Source of the DNA: Limnomonas spitsbergensis
Lineage: Eukaryota; Chlorophyta; Chlorophyceae; Chlamydomonadales
DNA length: 64,000 nucleotides
Direction: 5' to 3'
NCBI GenBank assembly: GCA_037349105.1
Contig: JAYJMM010000116.1
Coordinates: 4,960,001-5,024,000 of the forward strand
The number at the start of each line of letters is the position of its first letter. Position 1 is the stretch's first letter. Positions 11,111 to 21,949 of this stretch are shown here, piece after piece. The translations under genes were made by a program, and so were the position numbers. A model generated the notes under the pieces. The model did not search any database. It had not been told where the DNA came from and saw only the letters and a list, made by a program, of their open reading frames with translations.

Positions 11111-14044
11111 CAACTGCATTCGTGGGAACAGAAGCTGAACCAGCAAGTGGCAGTGGAACCAGTTGGACCAAGTGAGGTCGAGGACCACGTGCACAGGCAT
11201 GCACCGGTGTCGGTGCAGGTGCATATGCACCAACCAGAAGAGGATGGGCCTGTCACACCACCAGTGGCAGCAGCTCCTGGAGGGACCAAGGTTCCAATAT
11301 CAGACCCAGGGGCGGTCCAGCATGCCAACAAACTGCTGGGGGCGCCAAAGAGTGAGGCATGTGTGCCTGCAGCTGCCCGCAGCCCTAGCCAGTCCCTGGT
11401 CAAGGCATCAGGACTCAAGGGGGGCCAGGCAGGCAACCTGCCAGAGGGGTTGGCCGTGCAGGGTCCAACTGAAGGGGCAAGGCAGGTGATCCCGGGCACA
11501 AGGGTAGTAAGCCCAACCAACCAGGGCAGTGCCCATGGGGAACACAATGGACACTCACCCAAGCCAGTTGCAGCAGAGAATCCTGAGGGGTCAGAGGAGC
11601 AGGGAATCTCCGTACCCATGCTGAGGGAAAAGGTGAACTGGTACCGGCAGAAGCTCAAAGAAGTGGCCAGGCAGCTGTGGGTGGCCAGGCAGCCAATGTT
11701 GGTCTGGCAGTTGAGAATGACCAGGCAGCTGAGGAGGGTGAAGCATAGCTTGGAACATGCCATTCAGAACTTACAGGCGTTGCAGCCACAAGGCGAGGAG
11801 GAAGAAGAGCAGCAGCTGCAGCACGCAGCCATGGCTGCATGGCACGTGGCACTACCCGGGGGGCACGGGGGTGAGCAGGCCAGCCATGGGGCGAAAGAAG
11901 AGGCACAGCCACTGCAACACCAGGAGTGCATGCCCAGATTGCCCAGGCAGGAGGGCTCCCGCTCAGCAGAGCCGGGTGGGCCAGTGGGTCAAGCCAGCCC
12001 TAGCCTGAGTCTCGACCCAGACGGCTGCAGCAGTTCCAGCCTGGCAATGGCAGGCAGGGCAGCTGACAGTGACCTGGAAGCAGCTAGGAGCAGCAGGTCT
12101 CCGGTGCCAGCACCCGAGGACGACAGCGGCAGCAGAAATGTGTGCCTGGTAGCAATTTATGATGTACCGCCTGCAGATGTGGATCTAGACAGGCTCTGGG
12201 AGGACCGTGCAGCAGGTGCCCGTCAGCAACCGATGGAGATCCGCAATGGCATGCGTCAGGCCATGCGGCGTAACAAAGGAGGAGTATGCATGTTCTGCGG
12301 GTTCGAGTGCGAGCACAGCGACAGGGCATGTGAGCATCTCATGGATGCCAACACCCAGAGGGGAGGAGCAAGGCAGGCAGCGCTGAAGGCGGTTGAGAAC
12401 CCGGGGCAGGGTCAGCCGCGGGTGCAGGAGCCACACCAGCCTCAGAAGGCTGAGGCAGGCTCCAGCAGTGAGGAGCAAGAAGAGCCCAACCCAATGGGGG
12501 GCAGGGGGGAAGCTGTTGAGCAGGAAAGCATCCGGGAGCCCATGTGGTTGGCACCCAGGTATGGACAGAGGCAGCATGCGCAGCCGCGCCAAATACCCGT
12601 TCAGGCAGCACCTGCATCCACGGGGTATGGCACGATGCGGTCCAAGGTTCCGCCCAGTATCGGCAGGTCAGTCCAAGGGCCCGAGAAGGGCAGACCCAGG
12701 GTGGAAGAGCAGAGGCACCAAGGTCGGGGTGAAAGCCTGTACAGTTATTCCGACAACCCAGCTCGGACACCTGTGACCGGTGGGCAGGCTGCATGGCCCA
12801 GTGGATCTGGGGGCGGTGCAAGCAGGATGTCAGTGGGCATGAAGGATGAGGAGGAAATGGTGGCCCCGCCAATTGGTTGGAGCATGCTGGTGCAAGATCT
12901 TGAAGGTTTGTGGAAGGCGGTGTGTGCCACGCATTTCTCTCACGACAGTGACCAGGCGAGGGCCGTTAAGGAGTTCAGGAGCCACCATCTGGCAGAGTGG
13001 GCAACGAAAGCCTTGATGAGGATCCCTCACACGGGGCAGGACAGAGCAACGCTGCTAGCAGCCCTAGGAAGGGTGTCCAAGGGAATGGCTGGACAAGAAG
13101 CGGCCCTGGCGGTTAAGGCATTTGCAGACGAATGGTGCGCTATCGTGGCAGGAGATCAGGAAGAGCCTGAGTCCGAGCCAGAGGAGGAGGAGGAGCCCCA
13201 GGAGTGGGAAGGATTCGAGGCGGCCAGGCTGGAGCCAGACGGCCTCAGGAAGGTCCAAAGGTGGCAGGCGCAGACAGGGAGAGACGTACCAGCCACACGC
13301 CAGGCCAGGGGGGAACGCCTGGAGGCAAGCAGTGAGCCTAGCCTCAGGAACCAGCGGCTGGATGAAGGGCGCAGGCCCAGGCCAAGCAGCCCCGCGACCA
13401 GCGAGCAGCCAAGGACAACCAGCCTGCGGCTAGCCAGGGCAGCAGAGCAGGGCTCGGCGCCTAGAAGGGCCAGTAGGCAGGAGTCCTATGCGATGCTGCG
13501 GATTGTGGAAAACAAGGAAATCATCGGCCAGGAGGGCCAGGCGGACCACATCGCGGAGCTCCTGCGGGCCCGGGCGGCCCAGGCAGACGGAAGGACGGAA
13601 AGGAGGAGCCACTGCCCCGACCAAGGATGGAGGACCCAGCAGGAAATCGAGTCCGCAGGGAACACCGGGAGAGGTGATTCGCTAAGGCATGAAGGCAGGA
13701 AGGAAGAGTGGTCAGGATCTGAGGCGAGGGAGCACACGGGTGGAACGCAGCACAGCAGGCCCAGCAGCTACCCACCCAGGCGACAGGCAGGATCAGGAGG
13801 AGGAGTGGAGCACCAAAGCCAGTTCAGCCGCCGTCAGAGGGAGGCAGGGCCCCCAGAAGCGAGGCAAGCGAGCGACCGTCTAGGGGCGGACAGTCCCAGG
13901 GAAGTGCAGACCGCAGAGACAGCCGGGACCAGCGCAGCCGGAACCCAACCAGGGGTGGAGGCGGAGGGTCAGGCTCTGACCCCAGTAAATCGGATTCGGA
14001 AGGATCGGAGGGACGCGGCCCGGGATCCAGCAGGGAATCCTTGA
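10619..14044 (+). pseudogene. Gag-like polyprotein, middle part (ORF2)
   Basis: This segment continues the 29-residue array, then runs through low-complexity Gln/Glu/Arg-rich sequence. It contains a helical section (LREKVNWYRQKLKEVARQLW), a small cysteine/histidine cluster (CMFCGFECEH, then CEHLMDAN, about 12288-12345) that may bind metal, and a helical block beginning PIGWSMLVQDLEGLWKAVC near 12868. It has no ATG start of its own that makes sense, because the upstream end is created by the one-base loss near 10600. Its 3' end is probably also a shadow. From roughly 13870 the natural frame is the one leading into ORF3, since that frame encodes a near duplicate of sequence further down. A second frameshift therefore lies between 13721 and about 13870. 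Confidence 0.6.
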
Positions 14045-15753
14045 AGCAGCCAAGCTGGCAGAGCCAGGAGCCGCCCAGGGGGCAGGAGTATGGCAGAGGA
14101 ACAGAGCCGCGATGGCAGAGCCAAGAGCCGTCCAGGGGGCAGGCAGACGGCAGGGAACACCCAAGCTGGCAGAGCCAGGAGCCGCCCAGGGGGCAGGCAG
14201 ACGGCAGGGAACAGACAAACTGGCAAAGCCAGGAGCCGCCCAGGGGGCAAGCAGAATACGGCAGGAGGACACAGCCAGGCGGGCCAAGCCAGAAACCGCC
14301 CAGGGGGCAAGCAGAATCCGGCACAGGAAGACAGCCTCGGGAGTCTGGCCCGGAGGAGAGAAAAAGCAGAGATGCCGCTGATCAGCCGCCACCCGAGAGG
14401 AGCAGAGGCTCCGCGGGCGGGGCTGGCAGACAGTCGTCAGGGGGCGGACAAGCCCAGGATGGGGCTGGCCGCAGAAACAGCCAGTACCAGCGCAGTCGCA
14501 GCCTACCAGGGGGCGACAGTGGCGGATCTGGATCAGACTCCAGTTTAGACGAGTCCGGATCAGGTGGATCTGACAGGCGCGGGCCAGGGGCCAGGCGGGA
14601 GTCAATGAAGCAAAAGAAAAAGAGGTTGGATATGGAGCAGGCGGAGGTGAGCCTACAGCTGCAGAAGCAGATGGTCCTGCAGCTGACTGGTGTGACCAGG
14701 TTCGCCAAGATCCCCACCATCCAAGGCAACGTGCCGGTGCTGGACATGTCCCAGCCGGGGGCGGTCGCAGCCAGGCAGTACTGCCAGGCCTGCAGCTCCT
14801 GGGGCTCGCACAACCGCCTGGCATTATCCGACGAGCCGCCAGCGCTGGCAGTGGTGGCAGGGGAGATCGCAGGGTCATGCCAGTCCCCCTCAGCCATGGC
14901 CTTGCTGGTCCGCTCATTGGTCGGCATGTGGAACGACAAGCCAGCCTGCATGGAGCCGCTGGTAGTCGCCATTAGGGTGGCACCTGAGGGAGACAGGGCC
15001 TCCCGGGAGGTCGAGCGGATCAAGGAGACGTGGTCGTCCCCGGGGAACGGGCCGCCAAGCGAGGTGTCCCTGCTTACCCTGTGGATCAGGGTGGTGCAGA
15101 AGGAGGTGGGCAAGCCAACTTCAGACGAGAGGGCAGCGGTCACCGGCCTCAAGCTGGGAGTCAAAACCACCTTGGACCCGGGAGTCAAGCCGGAGGAGAC
15201 TGTGGAGGCATTTGCCCACAGAGTCCTGTCCACGGCAGAGCTGCTGCAGATCTCCAGGGATGCAGCAGACCACTTTGGCAGAAAGCACTCGGTCTCGCAC
15301 ATGTTCTATGATGGGCTGCCAGTGGCCACCAGGGCCAAGCTGTGCGAGTTCAGGATGACTGTGCCCAACTACCTGTGCATGACCGATGAGGAGCAGATCA
15401 CTGTGCTGACGCAGCAGGTGGTGCTGTTGGAAAGGTTCGCCCTGGAAATGGGAGACCTGGTGGTCGCAGATCACAGGCCGACGGCAGAAGAGGCGGAAGA
15501 GACGGAAGAGGAGGACGAGACAGATGAGGAAGAAGAGACGGCAGAGGAGGATGAGACGGAAGAGGCGGATGAGACGGGCGAGCGGAGAAAGCCGGCACGT
15601 TGGACACCTAGACCAATTCTGCCACCCGGCAGGGGGAGCGGGGTGTCACAAGACCAATGGCGAGCGGGCTCAATGGCATCGCGTACACCAATGACAGGGG
15701 AGACGCCAATGTCACCTCGCGAGCGGTCCATTGAAGGGCCACGGTGGCGCTAG
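13721..15753 (+). pseudogene. Gag/capsid-like C-terminal part (ORF3)
   Basis: The open frame has no ATG before about 14605 and reads naturally from upstream through a frameshift, so it is the C-terminal part of the polyprotein. From 14041 a 16-17-residue repeat (SWQSQEPPRGQ) occurs five times. A 60-residue RS/G-rich segment at about 13870-14050 is duplicated at about 14430-14610 (GSGSD, RGPG, RES, KQ). The stretch from about 14610 to 15470 looks like a retroelement capsid domain: helical, with LLTLWIRVV, then VEAFAHRVLSTAELL and MFYDGLPVATRAKL, the usual order of helices ending in an F..GLP motif. It ends in an acidic tail (about 15480-15580). No protease or zinc knuckle was seen. The capsid call is from pattern, not from a profile search. 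Confidence 0.6.
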
Positions 15754-16763
15754 GCTTCCAACGAAGAGGAGATGTCGGCCCCCGAGGGGCAGACAGCCAG
15801 GAAGGGCTAAGGGGGAATAGGAATCCCCTAGAACGGCAGTACGCGCAGAGCACTTGACGGAACCCACGCCATACCTGGAAGAACGAGCCGGTGCCAGCCC
15901 TAGGGGAACACCCCATGGGCGGCACGACTGGCACTAGTAGGCAGCAGGCAGTGGGCCGACGGCCAGCAGGACGTAGCCTAGTACTCAAGTAAAAAGCTTT
16001 CCCGATGTACCGTAGGAGAAGGAGCAGCGAGCCAAAGGAGTACATAGTGACGACGGCTACAGCGCTGATTCAAGTAGTAGACTTGCATGACAATTTTCTT
16101 TGAAGTAGAGATTGCCGCAGGGCCAACCAGCAGGGGCAAGACTAGGATAAGACACCGCTGCTACTGCACTCATCTCCTGGGGCCTAGGGCCAGGTGTCAA
16201 CGGTGCATTGGGGCGAGAGCAGCGGACGGTATGCGGTTGTCTGTGTGCCTGACTGAGGCCTTTGGATTGGAACGCTTCCAAGCGGTAGAACATGTGAATG
16301 CTGACAGTTTCTGAGGATTCTGTAGATTCTGACGGGTTCTGGATTTCTGACGGATCCTGGATTTCTAACGGTTTCTGATGGTTTTTTGAATTTACCCAAG
16401 CATGACAATGGTGAGGGTACCGAATTATTTGTGCCCTGATCAGGCCAGAGAGAGATCGGGAGTAGCCCAGAGGCCTTTGTCGTGTGTGCGGAACCATGGG
16501 AGGACCTAGGGTTAGCCACGCATTTCAGTGGATTTTCTTTGGTGAATTTCCTTTTGTGGATGTCCTGCAGCACATTTCCTGCAGTGGATTTTCTTTCGTG
16601 GATTTTCTTTCGACTAGCTGGATTGCAGTCAGATGTGTAGGAGACTTCCGTGTTAGGGAACTGACAAGTGCTGAGTGTACATATTTTCCGATTCCAGTTT
16701 CAGTACCACCCCTAGTCCGGCTCCCCACGCAAGCCCTGAGTGCTTATCGTGAGGAGCGGGGGG
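15754..16763. other. Element 3' internal region without a supported gene
   Basis: No reverse transcriptase (no F/YxDD), RNase H or tyrosine-recombinase frame is visible on either strand. The stretch at 16310-16390 is a degenerate short repeat (TTCTGACGGNTTCTGGATTTC). The region ends where B1 begins (CGAGTAAAG at 16764). Confidence 0.6.
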
Positions 16764-16996
16764 CGAGTAAAGTAGGGGCGGTACCCACAGCTAGGGGCGC
16801 CCGGGTAGGCCAGCCTTCCCTCTTATACGATACGCTGTACCAAGTTACCCCTTTACAGCCCTTGTACCTCCGCAGTGTAGTACAAGAGGCACGTGTGTAC
16901 AGGTGTTGAACCTTAGTTGTGAGTAGTTTGAGCCTCTCTAAGGCAGTACTGACAGCTTACACCATTTTGGCACGGTTACTGCTTTATGGTGCGACA
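16764..16996 (+). repeat. Split direct repeat B1
   Basis: A 233-bp copy matching B2 (17643-17875) with three substitutions. It ends GGTGCGACA and is separated from A2 by the dinucleotide GC. Confidence 0.9.
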
Positions 16997-17002
16997 GCTG
17001 TC
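16993..17002. other. Palindromic B1/A2 junction GACAGCTGTC
   Basis: The B1 end (GCGACA), the two-base spacer GC and the A2 start (TGTCAC) form a perfect 10-bp palindrome. In PAT-like elements the B1/A2 junction is thought to correspond to the joined ends of the circular intermediate. A palindrome here fits a tyrosine-recombinase crossover core, but that is inference. Confidence 0.6.
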
Positions 17003-17644
17003 ACGGTATAATGCAGTATACGTGCCAAAACCGTAGGGACCGCTGACGCGTCCCCGTAGACTCCGCAGCTTCCCTGCGGAGCCCCCTTTTTAGGGTTAGG
17101 AGCCCAGCTTCCCACTTTCGGGAAGGTCTGAGGCAGGATTTCCCGTACTAAGTAAATAGGGCTTGCCGGGACCTTTGAATCCCGGCTTGCACGCTTGACA
17201 TTTACTTCGTTCCTTTTAAGTGGACAGGCCTCTAATTGTAATCAGCACCGGCTATCATCCCAAGATATACCCTGTGAATACCAATAACGCCAGTACCACG
17301 AAGGCACGAAGACGATCAAGCCTAGTTCAGCCTCAGAGCCGACATAGCAACCTAGTAATCCTCAGCTAGATGCCCAGCCCGACCTAGGACACCGTCCGCA
17401 GTCTACGGCTACGACCTCCCCCCGCTTCACGCGGTAAGTGACTCAGCGACCAGACAGATCAGCTATCTGAAGGGCCAGCAGTTTAGCTTTACAAGCGACC
17501 AGCTCCGTGTCTGTCATCTAGAAGTTCCAGCCACAGGTTAACGCGCTGCGCATCCGCGGCCAGTGTGTAGTCACTGAGTCCGCCCGTAGGCGTCCGCCAC
17601 TATGTGGGGAAGAAGTCCGCCACGGACCCGAAGCAAACCTCTCG
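16999..17644 (+). repeat. Split direct repeat A2
   Basis: Full match to A1, including the left terminal TGTCACGG. It overlaps B2 by two bases at CG. Confidence 0.9.
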
Positions 17645-17875
17645 AGTAAAGTAGGGGCGGTATCCACAGCTAGGGGCGCCCGGGTAGGCCAGCCTTCCCT
17701 CTTATACGGTACGCTGTACCAAGTTACCCCTTTACAGCCCTTGTACCTCCGCAGTGTAGTACAAGAGGCACGTGTGTACAGGTGTTGAACCTGAGTTGTG
17801 AGTAGTTTGAGCCTCTCTAAGGCAGTACTGACAGCTTACACCATTTTGGCACGGTTACTGCTTTATGGTGCGACA
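17643..17875 (+). repeat. Split direct repeat B2 (element right end)
   Basis: Matches B1 and ends GGTGCGACA, followed by genomic TTGATCACATC. Confidence 0.9.
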
Positions 17876-17997
17876 TTGATCACATCTGCCTACAGGTCAG
17901 AGGCCATGAGGTGAGGAAAGGGCCATGAAAAACATGTCGCTACATGAGGTAATCTTTAGGAGGTAGTCTGAAGGGTGACGGATGAAGCCCAATGCCC

Positions 17998-18375
17998 TTA
18001 TATATACCCCTGCACAGAACCTGGATTCGGGGGTAGGCGCACGGGCCCCTCAATGAACCCCTTGTGTCTCATCGGACCTGCCATCTTCTTGGCATCCATC
18101 TGTTTGCCATTCCCTGATGTCCAGTCATTGTAGGCCTCCACCAGATCTGAGGCACTCACTTTAAGAACATGAGACACTTCGCAGCGTTCCGTGAGGAACT
18201 GCATGCATGAGCGTGTCTTGTTCATAATACTCTGCATCTTCACATGCAACCCACGACTGAAGGAGCAGCATCCGGCGGAGTTTGAAGCATTGGAGCTTGC
18301 CTCGGCTGAACACCGTGCTAGGCAGCAGAGGGAAGCCCGCCAAAACGCTCCGTCCAACGAGGAGCAGGCTGCCAA
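17998..18375 (-). pseudogene. C-terminal relic of a D5-like primase/helicase
   Basis: On the minus strand, the 70 or so residues before the stop read in the pattern of the C-terminal helper domain of D5-type (SF3) primase-helicases of phages, plasmids and large DNA viruses. The order is a helix ending in cysteine (FLTERCEV), VSASDLVEAYNDW, then an NGK turn, a basic helix and HKGF, and a terminal Y-I before the stop. The normal family order is FL..C, V.AS.LY.AY..W, NG, GF and a final aromatic-x-I. The catalytic helicase part (Walker A/B) is not found upstream on this strand, and an intact start is missing. It is therefore a fragment, possibly from an endogenous algal virus or a Polinton-like element. 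Recognition is from memory and needs a profile search. Confidence 0.4.
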
Positions 18376-18445
18376 CTACGTGAAAATGGACGAGTGGCAA
18401 AAAAAGCAGGCCGAGATCGCCGCGGAGGAGGACCCACACCGCACA
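18250..18445 (+). other. Charged coiled-coil-like coding fragment opposite the D5-like relic
   Basis: On the plus strand the frame reads a convincing charged helix (LKEQHPAEFEALELASAEHR, then KMDEWQKKQAEIAAEEDP) with no start or domain. It overlaps the upstream half of the minus-strand relic, so only one of the two can be the original coding strand here. I cannot assign a family. Confidence 0.25.
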
Positions 18446-18803
18446 CTTCAAAAAAGCATGGCAATGCATTCGTATTTATGGCCTACCCGAATGCATTCGT
18501 ATTCATGGCCTACGCGACGAGCGTCCCCCTCAAGCGTGCTGAGGTGGGCGGGCTACGGGCATTTGAAACAGCACCTACCTATAGCTAGGCTGAGGCTGTG
18601 TTTCCATTGGAGTCTGGGGTGAGCCGTCGGGCAGGTCGGTTTTGTTCGGTCCGCCCCAAGGTTTAAGGCCGAGGTGGAGACCACCACAGAAACATTCGGC
18701 CTACGTTTCCGTTGAGGTTTTGAGGTGGACGATTCGCATTCAAGTCATTCTCTACAATGACGCCGGCGCAAATGCTTAGTTTCCTCTAGTTTATTCTTTG
18801 CCC

Positions 18804-19184
18804 ATGCTGCAAGCGCCCATTCAAGGCGCCATACCAGGAGCTATAGTCGCGCCACTTTTGCTGCCCCTGTTTCAGACGGACGACTCAGAGCTTGTGAAGC
18901 TAGGAATCGGCATAAAGTATCTGTCTCCTCACAATTTTCGAGACTACCAGTCACCTTTCTACGCTGAGCCCCGGACTGAAGACCTGTGGGAGAATTTCAT
19001 GCTGACTCAATGGAACGACGTCAGATTTAAAGAAACATTTCGGATGGACAAGAGCAGTTTCACCGAGTTGTGCACAAGACTGACGCCCTGGCTTGAAGGG
19101 GGCAACTCAAACTTCAAGAGGCCCATCTCAGTGCCCAAGAAGGTGGCCATGTCCTTGTACCGACTGTCCGGAGAGGTCGCTTGA
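18804..19184 (+). pseudogene. PIF/Harbinger transposase, N-terminal fragment
   Basis: From the ATG at 18804 the frame reads to FRMDKSSFTELCTRLTPWL, PISVPKKVAMSLYRLSG and stops at 19182. This is the characteristic N-terminal region of HARBI1/PIF transposases (FRM....F..L...L.P.L, R.PI....+VA..LYRLA.G). The DDE catalytic residues normally follow over 200 residues downstream and are absent. A hAT-type MITE lies 30 bp after the stop. A weak donor (GTCGCT) at the end of the open frame could indicate an intron, but no continuation was found. Confidence 0.6.
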
Positions 19185-19214
19185 CAAAGAGATGTGTCAT
19201 GTGTCAGTTAAATC

Positions 19215-19685
19215 CAGTGCTGTGCTTCCTTACGGTTCGTGAAATTACGGTTTGCGGTGACGGTGCAATTTGCGCGCAATTTACCAGGACCACCCAGACT
19301 GCTCCGCAATTACTGTGAGATGCTTTCGGCGTAACCACAGACGAAACCCTGGTTGCGAAACGCAAACGGTGTGTTCGGCTCGGAACCTACCCGCCAATTT
19401 ACGAAAAGTCGTGACACGTTAACGTGGAAGTTGTTCTGATCTTCACGTTATCTTCCTATGAGTTGACGCACAACGACCTGCAACTTCCAACCTTCGAAAA
19501 TGTACGACTGATGTCCCCAAACTAAAGCCAGAAATCTACTAGATCGTGTTTGCGGTCTAGATTACAGCTCGCTCTTAATTGCGTGTAAGCTAAAAAGCCT
19601 TACTTGTGCGCAATTACGTGTTACGCCGTAATTGACCGTAATTACTTACACAAAAATCGGAATACGGCGTAATAGCACAGCACTG
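19215..19685. mobile_element. hAT-type MITE, 471 bp, with 8-bp target duplication
   Basis: Perfect terminal inverted repeats CAGTGCTGTGC / GCACAGCACTG start at 19215 and end at 19685. They are flanked by identical 8-bp direct repeats GTTAAATC at 19207-19214 and 19686-19693. The CAGTG terminus and the 8-bp duplication are hallmarks of the hAT superfamily. There is no coding capacity. The interior has repeated TTACG/CGTAA phrases that extend the terminal symmetry imperfectly. Confidence 0.85.
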
Positions 19686-19693
19686 GTTAAATC

Positions 19694-20930
19694 GGTATTT
19701 TCGTAAGTAGGTCATACTATTGCCAGTTATATTATGCTATAAGAGGAGGTGCAGTCCCGGTTTGCCAATCCCTTGCTTTCAAATGAAGCGCACCTCGGGT
19801 ACCGGGATGTTAAATTTGGCTGCTTTTCAGCGCCAAGCAACGATGACGTCTGCGAGCGCAGCTCTTGCCGCACAGAAGGCTAGTCTGAAGGCTGCGTTTA
19901 CCTTCGCGGTGCCAGCAGGGGAAGTGGATGGGCCATGTGGTTGGCTCCGTGCATGGCGTCGACGAGTTTCGAGAGGGCCAAAGTGTCGAGCCTGCGGGTG
20001 GGGTCTTCCTAGACGTGTCTGTGACGAGCAATGTGAGTTTGCTTCGGCCATGACGATGGTGTTCTAAATGATGAGCTGTGCTGCATTTATGAAATGTAAA
20101 TAGGTCAAATAGGTCACCTACCGTACATGCGGGAGATATTCAAAATATTCCTTTCGAGAGGTTGGTCTATTGGGAAAAAGCGTACTGGTTGCTGGGAAAG
20201 GAGGAGGTGAGTCCGAAAAAGGAAGGGGGGGAGGGAAGGAGAGAAAAGAATGAGAGCGAATCGACATGGACCAACTGTTGTTGCTGCTGGTCTGCGAGTC
20301 TCTCCACATGTTAGTTCCCCTGGACAGATTTCAAAATTATGCAAACAAGCAGCTTCAGGACATGTTACACACAAATAAAAAATTCCCGTCATCATGCCTT
20401 GGTAAAAACAGGGGGTAAAAATGCCCATCGTCGTATGCTTATTTCAAACAATTCCTTTATCACGTTCGGGGGTCTAGGTGGTCAGGGGCAATGCGGTCAT
20501 CCTGATCAATCTTACACCCTAACATATTGAGAACATTTCATACTAGTTAACCCTCAGCCCTAACTTCAACTTAAAATTGTCCCGTACCGATAATCTTAAG
20601 AGCCAATCATGCCTTACTCACCAAAACCAACCATCAGCATGCAATGACTGGGGGTGAGGAGCAAAAGGCGCGTCCCCAGTCCCCAACGATAGTGAGGGCA
20701 ATTCACACTACCAAACAGGGTGAAAAGTGTCAGAGTCGCTCCTTGCCCACTCCAAGGACTGGATCGCGTTAATAAGACGCGATGCATCAATTCGTTGTGA
20801 CGCTGCCTTTTTAATTTGTAGTCCTGAGGCCACATGTTTCAAGTGTTACAGATGTCTCCAGTGCATTAGATACCAAAAATGTACAATTGTGTGTGTTGTG
20901 CATCCTGTGAAAGCTGGGCAATGTGGGCAT
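19694..20930. other. Intergenic, no supported gene
   Basis: A frame at 19720-20067 (+) and its antisense are open but show no domain or splice logic. There are no structured repeats apart from scattered short runs (GGAAGGGGGGGAGGGAAGG near 20220). Confidence 0.5.
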
Positions 20931-21450
20931 ACATAGCTACGGGCGGCGCTGAGGCAGCGTGCAGGCAGCACATGCCGGTGGGGGTGGCGCCGTGGCGGTG
21001 CTTCAACGTTCATGCGACACAAGCCGAGGGGGGGGACGTTGCTACAACACGTATGCAGCGCATGCCCAGAGGGGGGCGGGGGGCTTTGTTGCAACGTGCA
21101 TGCAGTGAATGCCACTATGCTAGAGGGGGGGGGGGAGCGCTGCTTCGTGAATGCATTGCATGGCAGGAGGAGCGATGGTGCTGCAATGATAATCGTGCAT
21201 GCCGATGGGGGCGGTAGTGCTACAGCATGCATGCCGACATGCTGTGCATGCTAGGGTGGTGGGGACGTGTTGCATCGTGCATGCATTCCATGTCAGTGAG
21301 GGCGGTCGTTCTACAACATGCATGCAGACATGCAGTGCAAGCCTGAAGTGCATACGAGGGGAGGGGCCATGTTGCAGCATGCTTGAAGTGCATGCCATGG
21401 GGGGTGCGGTACTGCAGCATGCATTGCATGCATATCAGCATATGCAGGAC
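20930..21450. repeat. GCATGC-rich degenerate repeat block
   Basis: Irregular units of 40-70 bp built on GTGCATGCAGTGCATGCC and GGGGGCGGTGGTGCTGCAAC phrases. Dense GCATGC palindromes, no gene. Confidence 0.6.
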
Positions 21451-21949
21451 ACAGTGCGTGGACACTCTCCCTTTGTGACGTGCTGAGATGCTTGCTTGGG
21501 CGAGCGAAAAGAAGTGTAGTCAGAGATCTGGGTGATGGCGGGATGAAAGTCTTGAGAATTGAATGCCATGCGTGATGGACTCGCAGCACATGCAGATTGC
21601 AGAGGTCTTGATGGGCTTAGCATGGAGGTTATCTTGAGGATATGGGCTCACAGCTCTTGTGACTTGAAAGTTCTTCTTCTTGAGTACCTGTGTCAGGTAC
21701 TAGGTCAATTAGATCCGCCTTGTTTCAGTTGAAGAATGGTTGCAAAAGTGGTGATAGCTACATCATGAAATGTATTGAGAAGGTGATGTTAGATGCGTGC
21801 CCGATATTTGAAATATCTAAGGATCATGGTTGGAAAACACATATTTAGGGATCTCCTTTATGGGAGACTGTAAAAAAAAAGGGAACTTCGGGTTTCTTTT
21901 GGTGTCTTTCCTTTTTCTTGAACCCTTCGAGTACACAACGCCTTGCTGG

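Larger units (their letters stand above)
6311..17875 (+). mobile_element. PAT/TOC-like (DIRS order) retroelement with split direct repeats, non-autonomous
   Basis: The terminal repeats are arranged A1 (6311-6955), internal region, B1 (16764-16996), two bases, A2 (16999-17644), B2 (17643-17875). A1 and A2 differ at only a handful of positions plus one inserted C; B1 and B2 differ at three. This A1-internal-B1-A2-B2 order is the established signature of PAT-like DIRS retrotransposons such as kangaroo (Volvox) and TOC3, and resembles the TOC1 element of Chlamydomonas. An ordinary LTR element would have two complete copies. The internal region encodes only a gag-like polyprotein and tandem arrays. 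I found no reverse transcriptase, RNase H or tyrosine recombinase, so it must rely on partners. The flanks read CATTGA before the left end and TTGATC after the right end, so TTGA occurs on both sides. Near-identical repeats imply recent insertion. Confidence 0.85.

Noticed and set aside
9304..11204. Long minus-strand repeat frames opposite the gag array
   Set aside because: The array composition leaves both strands open; the plus strand continues upstream and downstream into non-repeat coding sequence.
6311..17875. Ordinary LTR retrotransposon
   Set aside because: The left terminal repeat lacks the B segment while an extra B precedes the right A segment, the exact split-repeat order; also no PBS, protease or integrase was seen.
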